Below, one piece after another: positions 34,127 to 46,844 of a stretch of 64,000 nucleotides of DNA. Within the stretch, counting starts at the first letter, position 1, and each line of letters opens with the position of its first letter. Source of the DNA: Impatiens glandulifera (lineage: Eukaryota > Streptophyta > Magnoliopsida > Ericales > Balsaminaceae); contig NC_061864.1 in the NCBI RefSeq assembly GCF_907164915.1, positions 7,629,389 through 7,693,388 on the forward strand. The letters run 5' to 3'. A program made the position numbers and the translations under genes. A model generated the notes under the pieces. The model saw only the letters and a program-made list of their open reading frames with translations, was not told where the DNA came from and made no database searches.

Positions 34127-36125
34127 CTACCCATTTTGCCCATGTTGTGAGACCTCTTTCATAGGCAACCATTGGGTTCATGCTCTTATAGGCCTTACTT
34201 CCATCCATTATCAAATCCCATCTAGTAAATTATTGAAAAATCAGGTATCTAGAAGAATAACCCAGATCAAATCAAACAAGGTAGAAGTTGAAGATGGATC
34301 ACTTACGAACTCCACTTATCAGAATGAGTCCACCAATGAGCAGAATCAAAGACAAGAACATGAACTCCTCTCCAATATCTAGCATTCTCTTCAATCAAAT
34401 CCAAATGAAGAATTCTCTTGTTTCCTCTCATCTCCTTCTTAAGTTCCACTAGGAATGGTGCCCAACTGAATTCAATGGATGTCCCAAAGTCCTTATACCA
34501 ATAATAATAATAAAAACAAAACATTTAACAACATATCTAATATATATATATATATATGATATATAAATGAATTAAGAACATACCAAGGCGTGGAAAGCCA
34601 TGGTAGGACCAGAATAAGTGACCCTCTTACGCCCAGTTGGAATCACTGACTGAACCAGACACACCAGAGACTCCCATTGATTCCTCATTATGGAATCACC
34701 CACCAACATGATTCTCTTCTTCCTCATCTTCCCCAGAAATCCAAGTGCATCAAACCTTGATACGAAATATAAAATATTATTAAAATTTCCTAAAAAGACT
34801 CCAAATTGATCTAGATTTTTTACCTTGGAACAGAACAATCGTGGGGCTGCCACCTCCATTTCTCATAATCCGAGTCTGGCCTTCCATTCTTTTGGCAGGT
34901 GACAGCTTCACTGAGATATGGACAGTTGGAATCGTAAAGAGGGTAAGATTCATCATAAACCCACTTCCCGGAAGACAGATCGCAGGATTTTTGAGATTGG
35001 TGCCGTCGAGTCTGTACCATGGTGACTCCGTCGTCTTCCCCGTTAAGGGTCCATGATAGTTGTCTGGCATGGTTCACGTCCAAGTTGACAGAGTTTCCAT
35101 GAAAGGGGAGGAAGTTTAGGGCGATGACGAGCGAGAGAATGAAGAAGGTAGCCATGGAAGATGGTGAGCATGGGAACTGAGAAGCTCTCAAAGGTGTAGC
35201 ATTTAATATTCTGCTGCCTGCCTTTACCAATTGACTGGATTTCAGCATCGCATGACTTATTAGCAATTACTACATATGAGTAATAAACGATATGGTTATA
35301 AGTTTTTTTTTTTTTTATCTTTTAAATGTACTATTTGAAATGGGTTTTTTTAGGGTTTATATATATTTTAAAAAAAAAAATCTATAAATTATAAAAATGT
35401 TTTAGTATTTTAAAATAAATATGTTAATATTTTAAATAATACGTTAACTTCTAGAATTTATAAAAATATTTGTATATACAAATTTATACATTTTATCTTA
35501 TACTATTGCTTTAAACTTGTTAGTTAGCCTCTTAACTTGTTTGATGTTCAGTTATTTTTTGTTTTTTTTTGAAATTTTGTTAAAAAAACTGTTGACAAAA
35601 TTGTTGTTTATTTGAGTTTTAATTTGTTGAATTATTAAGGTGTTTATTATTTATTTATTTAAATTTAATGAAAATAAAATAAATATATTTTAATGGTGAA
35701 ATAAGTGATTTGATTAATAAAGTGAAAATAAGACGACTTAATGAGTATTTTTATAAAAATTAAGGTTTTTATGGGTTATTTAAAAGACAGGAGTGTAAAA
35801 ATTTTAATAATTGGTGATAATTTTAAACATGTAAATTTGTTTTAATTTAAAGACTTAAAAAATAGTAATACATAATAATAAATTAAAATATATATTATTT
35901 TAGTATTTTGATTGATAAATTGAGTTATGAAGTATAATAAGAAGAAAATAATTTTTAATTAGTTTATGTTATTTAAATAATTTTAAACCAAACAAACAAA
36001 TCAAACGCGCCCCTAAATGTAAAAAGTTATTAATCTCACCTTCTCCAAATGTTTCTAATTAGAAGGGTGGTTAAAAACAATGATGAGTAGGGTAAGGGGG
36101 TATAATTATGTTATTCTAGCAGTAA

Positions 36126-36330
36126 GAGTTGGTTTGATGGTGCTTTTTTGATTTATTTTATTTAATCACTCAATTAATTAATTTAAATATTAAAATATAA
36201 AATTTAAATACAAAAATATATTATAATAACTCTTCAAATTAAAATTTTAAATAACTTATTTTATTTATTAATTTTTAAAAATAAATCCAATAAAAATATT
36301 AAATAACCTAACATCAAATAAACTCTAATA
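36126..36330. mobile_element. short inverted-repeat element, Stowaway-like candidate
   Basis: The left end AGAGTTGGTTTGATGGT is mirrored by ACATCAAATAAACTCT at the right, with TA at both borders. About 205 bp and AT-rich. The end sequence resembles that of the element at 20043-20239, suggesting one family. Confidence 0.6.
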
Positions 36331-36605
36331 AAATTGTCAACTTGTGCTGGTGTGACACTTTAACTTATGTTTTATAGTGATTAAGGAGTTGTTATGTGTT
36401 ACCTATAATGATGATAGTTACAGAGAACACAATGATAGTAGTAATATAGTTTCTAATTGAGAAAAAAAATATAGTTGATTAAATCACAAGAAAATGTGGA
36501 AAATAGTACAATTTTTCAAGTTTATTTTAAGTACCTTATGATATACATGATTATATTTTATTATTATTATTTATTTTAAATTAAAAAAAATAGCACTCTT
36601 TTATA

Positions 36606-36862
36606 GGCCTTGTTCGAATTGAAGTTTTTGAAAAAACCTAGAAAGAAAAAAAAGTAATGATTGATGATGATTTTGAAGAGGTGACGATTATTTTTGGTAA
36701 AAAGACTTAAATGATATTGATATATGAATAAAAAAAAAATAATAATTTAAAATATAAGGTATTTTAGTATTTTGGTTAATAAAATAAATGATGGGATTGT
36801 TAAAAAGTAATTAATTATAATTATAATTTTGAATAATTTTTTAAAAAAACCAAAAAATAACA
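36606..36862. mobile_element. Tourist-like MITE, right end decayed
   Basis: The left end GGCCTTGTTCGAATTGAAG and the interior (GATGATGATTTTGAAGAGG, TTTTTGGTAAAAAGACTTAA) align with the copy at 44743-45007. The right terminal repeat is not clear, so the end is approximate. Confidence 0.75.
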
Positions 36863-37464
36863 AAATCATAGTCAATGACTTCATGACAGTGAAGTTAGTT
36901 TGCAATCTAGTTTAAGCATACTTTGGTCAAAACATTGTTTGAAAATACACATATCAGTGTTAGATCTAGGTTTAAACAATTTTTTTATAATTTTGTTTAA
37001 AGTACACAAATCAAGAAAAACAACCCAAGTTTAATTTTAAAATAAGTAAAATTATTTTTTTATTAAATATATTCAAATATTTCTTCAGATGATATAAATT
37101 TTGAAAGTGATGAATTAAAAAATTAGAGTTAGGATAAAAGTTTATAAAATATGAAGATTTTTTTTTTGAAAGAATTTGTAAAAAATGAAAAATAAATGTA
37201 GCATGTGATTTAAAAAAATATTATTTGGACATAAGAAAACAAACTCAACTTAACAAATAATAAATACCCATAAATTATAAAAGTATACAAATAATTATAT
37301 AAAACAAACTTATCCATAGAATTTAAATAAACAAATTTTAACAAAAATAAGGAATAACTCTAGCTCTTTCTCTGTCAAATAAGTCGGTCACCGTATGAGA
37401 GTATATATATAATTGTTTATACTATGGTGGGCTTAAGCCCACGGCCCAAATGTCCATCCGTGAC

Positions 37465-37498
<34 letters not shown>

Positions 37499-38120
37499 AT
37501 ATATGAAAGATTTGGGCGGGATCTTATTAGCTGCATTACTGTAAAAAAAAAAATATTCCTAGATTATAATTTAAATAATTAATCTTATTTGCTAACAGTT
37601 TATTTTAGTAAAAAAATCTATAAGATAAAAATAATGAAAAACACTATTCTCACAACAATAATCGTATTTTAAGGATGAATTAAATAAAATTAAATCTTGA
37701 ATTGTCTAAAATAAAATGTAACATGGATTTTCTGTTTAATTCAATATAAAATATTTATTTTGATTTCATTATATTGTTAACCCTTCCTTATTTGGAACTG
37801 TTTTCTTTAATTTCATCGATAACTTTGCGATGAAAGCGAAAGTTGCAGTAAAATTAAATTTGAAAAAAAAGAAAAATAATATCTTTCAACGAGAAACTAG
37901 TTTAAGGGTCTGATTCGAAATAATAAAAACTTCCGGGGGCAATTTAGAAATCCACGGACCATTATATTTGGGCTTTCTACCCTAAGAGATGAACAGACCT
38001 TCTTCCTCTTCCAACTTGAAGCTCTCATGAAAGAACGGTATTATTAGTTATTATTTATTCACTAACGGAAGTATCGGAGTTCTTAACTACTGTAAACCCT
38101 AGATTATTCTCCGTTCAACC

Positions 38121-40750
38121 ATGGCATCTTTTCATCGAAATATGCACGACGTTAACTTAAAGCCCTGCTTGCTTGAGTCATTGACGAGAAGGCTGAAGAC
38201 GTCTCTTAAAGGACAATTGGACGCCCCATTGATCCATTCTATAATTAATTCCAAGCTTGAGACCTACCAGTTGTTAAACGAGCCCTCCGCTGCAGACTCT
38301 GTGGACGACAAGCTAATCAAAAACTGGAAGAAGGCTGTAGATTCATGGATAGATTATTTGCTGACACTCGTCTCCTCGAATTTGGTAAATTTTAGCCTTA
38401 TTTGTACAAAATATATGTTCTTTGATAAATTTTGAATTGGAGGTGATTACTTGTTTGAATGACATATGTTTGTTAATGCTAATTACATGTTTCAGCCAGA
38501 TAAGTGTTGGGTTGGACTGCTTTTACTTGGGGTGACTAGTCAGAGGTGCAGTGCCGAGCGATTTCTGGTATCATATTCGGTTTGGCTTCATAAGATACAA
38601 TTGCATATTCAGGTATCCTATTGAAAATGTTTGGGTATGGTATTTTTTTTCTTCTTAAAGGAAAAATCGAACCTTTTTTTGTTGATGCGTGTGCTTTAAC
38701 ACGCTATTAGTTCTATTGGCATCGATGGTATTTCAATCTTCTCGAAACAAGCTATCAGATGGATTGGAGAGCTATGTAAATTAAAGTTGATGGGCATCTC
38801 ATAGTAGTTTGGAAGGATGACATTGTGATTTTCACTAGAGATGTCTTTATTTTTATGTTCATCAGAATGTTGACTTTAGTTGTTTATGTTTTATGCAGTC
38901 TCTGGAAGGTTCTCAAATTGTAAAGGTGGCTGCTTGTTCATCTCTATCTGACCTTTTCACAAGGTGTGTCTCTTCATCATTATTGATCTCATGTTTGTAT
39001 GTTCATAGAAACCTGCCTTGTAAGTGGAGATAAGTTGGTACTGCAAGGTGCAGTTCAGATTTATCAGCAATCCTGAATTTTAGAGGCCTAATAAGAGAAT
39101 AATAAAGACAAACAGACCTTTGCAGTTACATAGAGCCTATTTGAAACGTGTCTTTTTATGTTTCTTATCTGAATACCTAAATCAAATTATCACTTTGGAT
39201 AATCGTGCGATGTTGGTCTGCTTCTAAATATAAAGCAAGTGTTCAATGGAAAAAGAAATAGGAGGCGTTTCAAATAGTCCCATAATCTCCATCATGAGAT
39301 TTGTTGATGGACGCTTCTATTCCTCAACCTATCTTTATGGAGTTACTATTTCCCCTGAATACCTAATGAATCATAGCAAGTTTTCCTCACCCAATCTCCA
39401 TTTTTCCTTATATAATGGTCTTTTGACGTGTATTGATCTAATTGGCTTATTCTATACTCTTTTGAGTCTGTAACTCATATTATTTTTTCTTTTTCTTTTC
39501 CCTTTTGTTTTACCTTTGATGCACCGATTTTTTAGTGTTCTAACCTTTGATGGTTGTTACAACTGCAGTTCTAATGGCTAAAACAAGCTAGATTTTTGAT
39601 TTTGATAGATTAGGCGGATTTCCAAAAGCAACAAAGGAGGGGGCATCACATGCAATCAAACTTGTTGAACCAGTGCTTAAGTTATTGAATGGAGATACCT
39701 CAGAACCTGTACAGGTAAGATACTAAAATTAGGTGAAACCAACATCATTCTAAAGATGCACATTTCTGTCTTCGCGGATGCTCATTTTTCTGAAGTTTCT
39801 AATCACTAGCTCCAAAAGAAAGATCTTTTCAGATATTGAGATTTAGTGATATATGTGTTGATCAAGTGTTTGATAACTCATCTGTCTAACCTTGCCAGAG
39901 ATAGTGTCTTGCAATTTGCATCACCTTAATACGTTTTATATGTAGAATAAACTCATCGTTTTGGGATGACTCAAGTGGTGAATTTTAGTTAGTTGCTATT
40001 TACTGAAGAAAATAACAGTATAATAAATGAGATAAGCGAGGAATACCATTCATTCATATGTATATCTTTTAACGTATAAAATTTTGGTGCATGGGTCATG
40101 ATAATATCAGTTTTGAAATTGTGATAACCTGTGAATTGTTTGGTTTCTTTTAGTTGTGCATTGCTTCAATTGACTAATTAATTTGTAGCTGTTCCCCAAT
40201 TATTTATTGTTAAGGAAATCCTTGTGTTTGTCAGCAAATCATCTTTTTTTAATTTGATTTATGTGTTCCTGGATAGGCTTGTTGATAGGTTTCTCGGACT
40301 TATGCCAACTATATGTTGTTTCACTTATACAGGAAGGTGCTATTTATCTATTATGTGCCATGATAACTTCCTTTCCATCTTCCATCAATCGGTATTATGA
40401 TGCTGTAAGTGCTCTACTCTTGACTATACATTTTCGCTTTGAAATGTTGATAAATATGTTTGGGAACTCACAATAACCTAGTATATTTCTGGGTTATTAT
40501 GCAATCTCCTGATTCACTTAGATTTTGGAACTCTAATGAAATAAAATCTACTACTTTGTTGGGGTGATCATGTAACCTCCTTATTCAAATATGACTTTGG
40601 CAGGCTTAGTCTAGAGTAAGACGTGACCCATTAAAACATAATCATGATTCTTTGTTGGAAAAATTGTATGGCTAATTATGTAAAGTCCAAAGAGATGCCT
40701 TTGACTGGCTAATTATGCCAAGTACTAGATGGTGGCATGGTGAAAAAATG

Positions 40751-40815
<65 letters not shown>

Positions 40816-43800
40816 CACGATCTGTAAAATTGCCAAAATTAAAATTGAAAGTGTCTTTTTCTTCTTTCGTTTGGTATAATATTTTTAATGGATCGTGATC
40901 AGATTATTTTTGGATCATTGTGATTTTGGGAATCATAACAAATGTAGAGTTTTTCAGATCATAATCAACATTATTTTTTTTTGTATTGAAACATCCCATT
41001 GTGCTACATACCACATTCTAATTTTTTAACATCTATCATCCTTTAAAATCACTGTAGTTTCTTCTCACATTTTTTAGGCTGATAAAAGCACTTTTGACTT
41101 GACAGGTTGAATCTGCAATTGTTTCAAAAATCTTGTCAAGCAAGTTCGATGAACAGTTAGTGAAGGTAAGATTTCTTCAACTCCTTATTGCACTTTATAT
41201 TATATAATAGCAAAAGAAAATTTTGACATATTTGCAAGCTTGTTCAATGCTTTATTCAGGAACTTGTTTATAGCTTGGCATTACTTCCAAAATCAAGAGG
41301 TGACGCGGAGAGCTGGTCATTGATGATGTTGAAATTATTATACTCAATCAATATCCAATTAAAGGATGCTTTTGAGGGCATCGAGGAAGGTATACATTGT
41401 ACTTGAAAATGTACAGAGTGATCATTATAAGATTGGTGATAAAAATATTCTGTTTTTGTTTTTCAGAGTCCAGAACTAAAGAGGCTATTAACCAACTAGT
41501 ACTTCCAGGAAAGGAGCCTATATCTTCACTAGGAGGTTTATCGTTAGAAATATCAGGCCGGAAATTGAAGTCTGAGGGGTTGCTGACCAACAATCTCACA
41601 TCATTAATGGATTGTTGTTGTGCATTGCTTGCAAATTCTTATCCTGTTCAGGTATCATCATATGTTTAGGCTTCACATTTTTCATTGAATCAAATAAAAC
41701 TGAAATGTCCTTGACTTCTTATTTAAGATCAGACCATGTGCTTGTAACTGAAGTCTTACATTTAATTGTAGGTTCCAGCTTTTGTAGTTCGTCCCTTACT
41801 AGCCCTTGTGGGGAGGGTGCTAATGGTTGATGGTTCCATCCCTGAAAGCTTACTTGCTTTCATGACAGACATGCAACAAGAGCTTATATGTTCACAACTT
41901 CCAGTGTTGCATTCCCATGCTTTAGACCTTCTCTCTGCAGTAGTGAGAACACTAAGAAGGTGCTTCCTTATGGAGAATTTTCATTTTATATAATTATGGA
42001 TTATTAATTCTTTTACTTGATTTCTGTTCCCAGAAGAAAATCAAAATATTTTAAGTTGAAATTATTGTTATGTTGTAAAAATATTTGTCCCATATATAAT
42101 GTTATTTTTTAAGAAGGACCTAATATAGCCATGAATGAGTAGGTAGGTAATTACATTTTGACCTTAGTTGCTTTTATCAAATAACTGTATACAGAAAAAA
42201 GAAAGTAAAAAGAAGCTATCTCAAGTACACATAATTTTTCTTAAATTGCCAGTTTGATGAGGCAAAAGATTGTTGCGAGTGAGATCAAACTTTGAGTAAT
42301 TTGTATATTTGTAGGGCTCAAGGCATTCTTTAGTTAATTATTTTTCTACATTGTGAACTTCTCATCTTTAGTTTATTTTAGTTAACTCATTCATTCCCAG
42401 TGCATCTGTCCTACATTCTGTAAGTGTTTTCTTAATTTTGCAGTCAAATTATACCCCATGCTGCACATGTCACACGGCTGCTCATGGAGTACTTCAAGAA
42501 ATGTGTATTGCCAGCCCTAAGAATAAAGGTGTACACGATTGCAAAGGTTCTAATGATATCCATGGGAGCAGGTATTAATGATTCTTAACTTTTGCCATAT
42601 TTTGGGAAGCAACTGTCTTCTATGTAGTTGCAAAGCATAAATCTGTAATAATTCATTATTGGCTACTAAGAGTGAAAATAAATATGTCTCCATCATCATA
42701 CATTAGCATATTACAATTTAGTTTTGAACACACTACAACCCTAGGTTGATTCAACAATGGGACACAATGAAAACTCCTAAAACAACCTCATATGATTAGT
42801 GAGGAGGGACATGTTCTTATAGGTGAAACCAAACTACCAATGGCATAAAATTATGTGTACTTCTCACCAGTTGAACATGATTTCATGGTTGGGTTGTTCA
42901 TGGATAATTCTGGTCACGTGTTCAAGACTTGGTATGAACACTTTTATTATTAGAAGTCGCCTTTGTCACAACGTTATTAATAGAAACTTTAGCATTTCAA
43001 AAAAGTATTCTGTGCATCTCATATGGACGAGCTTGAGGAATGTATCTGTATTTTTGTTTAAAAATAGAAATCATAACTACAATTAACACTTCACAGTTCA
43101 CACTATGCTTAGATGTTTTCTCCTCCACATGGTTCTATATGATACAGGCATTTCAGCATCCATCAGGCAGGAAATTGTGAATAATGCACTTAAAGATTTG
43201 GACTTTACTGGTCGTGAGGGTGAGGAAGGCTCTCAAGCAGATACAAAAGACCGTAGTGAGGCATTGCTGCGGAGATGCCACAAGAAAAGGAAAACTGCTA
43301 CTGGTTTTTGTGAAGATCCTGCAATGGATGTGCACAAAAGTTCTGCATCAATATCTGTTAAGATAGCTGCTTTAGATGCACTAGAAACCCTTCTTACAGT
43401 GGTAAGTACTTTCTAGGCCAGGTTGTTTCACAACAGGCACATTAAAAGTTTTCTTGGGAATCTTAATCTTATTAAAGTAAAATATAAGTTTCAACATTAT
43501 CTGATATGTTTAGTGTTTATGAGAACCAGTGAGAACAATTAGATTAATTGTTTATATCATTGGTCTACAAAACATTAACATCTCTTCATGCAACTAATTT
43601 TATGTTTTGGAATGTGATTTATTTTTCTAAGAAAAGTAGGCACCTCAGGGCCTTTCTTCTATGACATGAGAATTGTTTGGCTTTCATTATTCGTTGGTAG
43701 TTTGACCTAGATTACTATAATTTTTTCTTTCCTTGTTGAACTTTTGAATTAATGGGATCTATTTGTCCCTTTGAAAGTAAATTCAACTCGATCATGGGGA

Positions 43801-46800
43801 TTAGTACACATGTAGTCTTTCGTTGTTGCACTACATACCACACTTTGAGTTCCATGTTTAGTCTTCTTGTCAAAGTTCCACTCCCTGTACTACTGATATA
43901 CAAGCTTTCTTTTGTCAAGTCAAGAGTAGGATTCTAATGCTTGCATATATCCAAGTGTCTAGAAACTGTAATACTGCATTGCTTTGTCTTCTTGGCTGGT
44001 GGTACTGGAATATGGCATTGTTAGCCTTTTAGCCTATTTCTTGGGCACTTCATTTTTTTCTGTCTGCTTACTGTAGAGTCATGTAATATTCTTGGTTGTT
44101 TTAAAAGTTTTACTGTTAGATTATTCCATTCAATTACAGCCAACGACTCAATAAATATTTAGTGGTTGGAAAACTAGTGTTCTTGTCGAGCCATTTTTAA
44201 TGAATGAGATAAACTATTTACTTGGTGAAACTCATTGTTATCTGTCTGTAACTATTCTCCCTTATCCATGTCTTGTCTATGAGAGGATAAAAATAAATTG
44301 TCATCTCATTTATGGTAGGCTGGTGCTTTGGGAGCTGGGAGTTGGCGATCAACTATTGATCATCTTTGTATCAATGTTGCTACAACTGCTTGTCGAGATG
44401 GATGGCATTTGGAGGAAATGAATATTAATTATTCTGGGAAACCTGAGGCAACATTGTTAGATTTTCAGCTAGCATCATTGCGAGCACTGTTGACATCTTT
44501 TCTTTCCCCAACTGGCGTTCGTCCCCCATTTTTAGCACAAGGTCTCGAGCTTTTTAACAGAGGTAACCACTGTTTCTCTATTTTTCCCCATCTTACTAAA
44601 AAAGGGTCTGGCAATCCTCTTTCCTATTCTATGCTTTAATTCCTGTTTTGCTTGTTTTAGACCATGTTTGATGTGGATTAAATCCAAATAATCAAGCATC
44701 CCATTATCAATCATTCTTCAAATCATGAACTAAATACCCTTAGGCCTTGTTCGGATTGGGGTTTTTAAAAAAACCTAGAGAGGGAAAAAGGTAATGATTG
44801 GTGATGATTTTGATGAAGTGATGATTATTTTTTGGTAAAAAGACTTAAAGTGTATTGATATATATGAATAAATAAAAAATAATAATTTAAAATAGAGGGT
44901 ATTTTAGTATTTTGGTTAATGAAATGAGTGATGTGATTGTTGAGAAGTGATTGATTGGAAAATTGTTTTGGGATAGGTTTTTTAAAAAACCCAAAGAGAA
45001 CAAGGCCTTAATTTATTCCTTATAACATCTTAAAATATTAAATACTAGTTTGATATTTTGGTTATTTGACCCAGATAACCTATTTTTAGTGAAACAAGTT
45101 TTATTTTTTAAACTTGAGTTTGATTAAACGAACCCTGATTATAATGTACTATACATTTTCATCTATAATATATTTGTCTAATTGTTATTTGATATATCCT
45201 AACTTTTAGATTTATTGACACTCCATTTCTTATAATAAGTTAAAACCTATATAATTAACAAGAGGTTCACAAAACGGGGCAGAGTGTGATGATAGATTGA
45301 TAGGCTATAAGGATGGTATAATGATTATTAGTTATTGCTGAAACTTTATAACATGAAGAATGTGGATACTCAAATTGGGATGTAGAGCCATGATAACAAG
45401 AGTAGATGATAAAATTACTTAATTGCCTTGAAACATTTTGCCTCATAGGACCATGTAACTTGTGTGATTGAAATTTTTGTCCCATGTTTGTTTACCCTGG
45501 GGATCGAAATTGAGATTCCAAAATTTTCAGATCATAAATTTTTGTAATTTTTATAATGCTATGTTTGGATGAGAGAAATTGGAATTAGAATTTTAATTTC
45601 AATTCCAATTCTACAAGGATTGGCACTGATTTAGAATTCAATTCCCAAGCTTTGAGAAAAAACATTGAACTCTAATTCTTAAGAGATTTATTTGATTTGT
45701 TCTTACTTGCTTTAATGACCAAGTTTGTTTATTTGATAAGCTCATAACAACATATAAATCCTTTTCAACTGATTAACAAATAGTTGGAAGAATGGTCTTG
45801 GCTTGAAACATAGGATTAAGAGGTTATTTGAGTGGAATTGTACCTAAACAAATTATGCACAATTTAATTCCATAATAAGAATTGGACCTCCCAATTCCAA
45901 TTCCATTCTATTTCCCAGATTTAACTAAACATAGCCTAAGTGATGAATGGAATTGGGGTGGAAGAAAATGTATATATGAATTCCATTAAAATTCGAATTA
46001 GCCTTAATGTATTTGAATATTCATCTCACTACAAACATTATAGTTTAATTTATAAAATCAAGTGATATTGTATTTCATGGAACAAACTAAACAAAAATTG
46101 TAAATAGCTTGATTCAGGAATATAATTGCACATGCAAGTTCAGTTTAGAAATCGATAAAGATATTTTGCTTGAAAATGCATCATGACGATGAGAATATAT
46201 TGCTGAAGATGTGATATCATGCAGGTAAGCAAGAAACAGGAACTAAGCTTGGTCAGTTCTGTGTTCAAGCACTTTCATCTTTGGAAGTTCTCGTTCATCC
46301 TAGGGCCCTTCCATGGATAGATTTCTTACCTGCAGGCTATTCTTATGATGTCAAAACAAATGTTCCATTTTCTTCCGGTACCCAGATAAACGGTCTGGCA
46401 AATTCCAATTCCCAACATGATGAAATTCACGCTATGTGGTCAGAAAACGAAGATGAAACTGGAATCCCAGCGACATATGTTGGAAATAATACAAATAACG
46501 TAGAAAGACCTTCGGAAACACTATCTGCTATGGAAACTGAAACTCTAGCACCAGTCAGTTTGTCAAATGGAACCAAACCCACAGTGAATGAACTCGTTAA
46601 GGGAACTGAGAAGATAACTACAGTTGACGACACTTCAGTTACTCAACCAGCTGACAAAATTGTTTCAGAAATTAAGGAATTGAGTGGTGCCGAGGAAACT
46701 TCAAAGGCTTCTGAAGATAATGATACCAAAGAAACTACGAAAGTTGACATGAACAAGTCTCTTCCTGTTAATGTCGATGATGACGACGACTCGTCTATGG

Positions 46801-46844
46801 ACTCACTACCTGATATTATGGATGGGGATCCAGACTCTGATTAG
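38121..46844 (+). CDS. PELP1/RIX1-type ribosome-biogenesis protein
   Basis: Thirteen exons: 38121-38384, 38496-38612, 38899-38963, 39609-39714, 40333-40404, 41106-41165, 41260-41389, 41467-41651, 41772-41959, 42444-42571, 43148-43401, 44319-44562, 46225-46844; 810 aa. The N-terminal ~200 residues (WVGLLLLGVTSQRCSAERF, SYSVWLHKIQ, VKVAACSSLSDLF) resemble the RIX1/PELP1 N-terminal domain. Helical repeats follow with a basic patch RRCHKKRKT (~525). The last exon encodes a Thr/Glu-rich disordered tail ending in an acidic run (DDDDDSSMDSLPDIMDGDPD). In yeast and animals RIX1/PELP1 works with IPI proteins and LAS1 in ITS2 processing and 60S maturation in the nucleolus; this role is inferred by homology. 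Introns are large; intron 12 carries a MITE and a second inverted-repeat element. Confidence 0.9.
40752..40811. repeat. (AT)n microsatellite in PELP1-like intron 5
   Basis: About 30 uninterrupted TA units inside the intron between exons 5 and 6. Confidence 0.93.
44743..45007. mobile_element. Tourist-like MITE, intact ends (PELP1-like intron 12)
   Basis: Inverted ends GGCCTTGTTCGGATTGGGG and CAAAGAGAACAAGGCC are flanked by TTA on each side (44740-44742; 45008-45010), the target preference of PIF/Harbinger elements. It is 265 bp and the best-preserved copy of this family in the window. Confidence 0.92.
45558..45935. mobile_element. inverted-repeat element of uncertain type (PELP1-like intron 12)
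   Basis: The ends GCTATGTTTGGATGAGA and TTAACTAAACATAGC are inverted copies, and nearby AATTGGAAT/ATTCCAATT segments extend the pairing. I see no clear target-site duplication, so the superfamily is open; an hAT-type MITE is one option. Confidence 0.55.

Larger units (their letters stand above)
29325..35155 (-). pseudogene. TRICHOME BIREFRINGENCE-LIKE (PMR5/TBL) gene disrupted by an LTR retrotransposon
   Basis: Exons: 35155-34824, 34755-34584, 34491-34307, 34221 to 29714 (exon 4, interrupted at 34126-29783 by the retrotransposon), and 29661-29325. Without the element and one copy of its 5-bp duplication, the exons would encode 394 aa in frame with no other lesion. The N-terminus is a signal anchor ([15 protein letters not shown]). 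A Cys-rich PMR5N domain follows ([30 protein letters not shown]), then the esterase GDS motif (GDSIMRNQWESL, ~130) and the C-terminal DxxH motif (DCSHWCLPGVPD, ~371). TBL proteins are Golgi polysaccharide O-acetyltransferases; the clade near PMR5 is suggested, and the acceptor polymer is unknown. The insertion falls between 'TWAKWV' and 'DLNLDP', before the catalytic Asp/His, so a normal protein is not expected unless the whole element is removed. Confidence 0.92.
35156..38120. other. AT-rich intergenic region between TBL and PELP1-like genes
   Basis: Divergent promoters lie at the two ends. Between them are a degenerate Tourist-like relative near 35880-35935, an inverted-repeat element at 36126-36330, a Tourist-like MITE from 36606, and an (AT)n tract at about 37465-37504. 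No coding frame of note. Confidence 0.65.
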
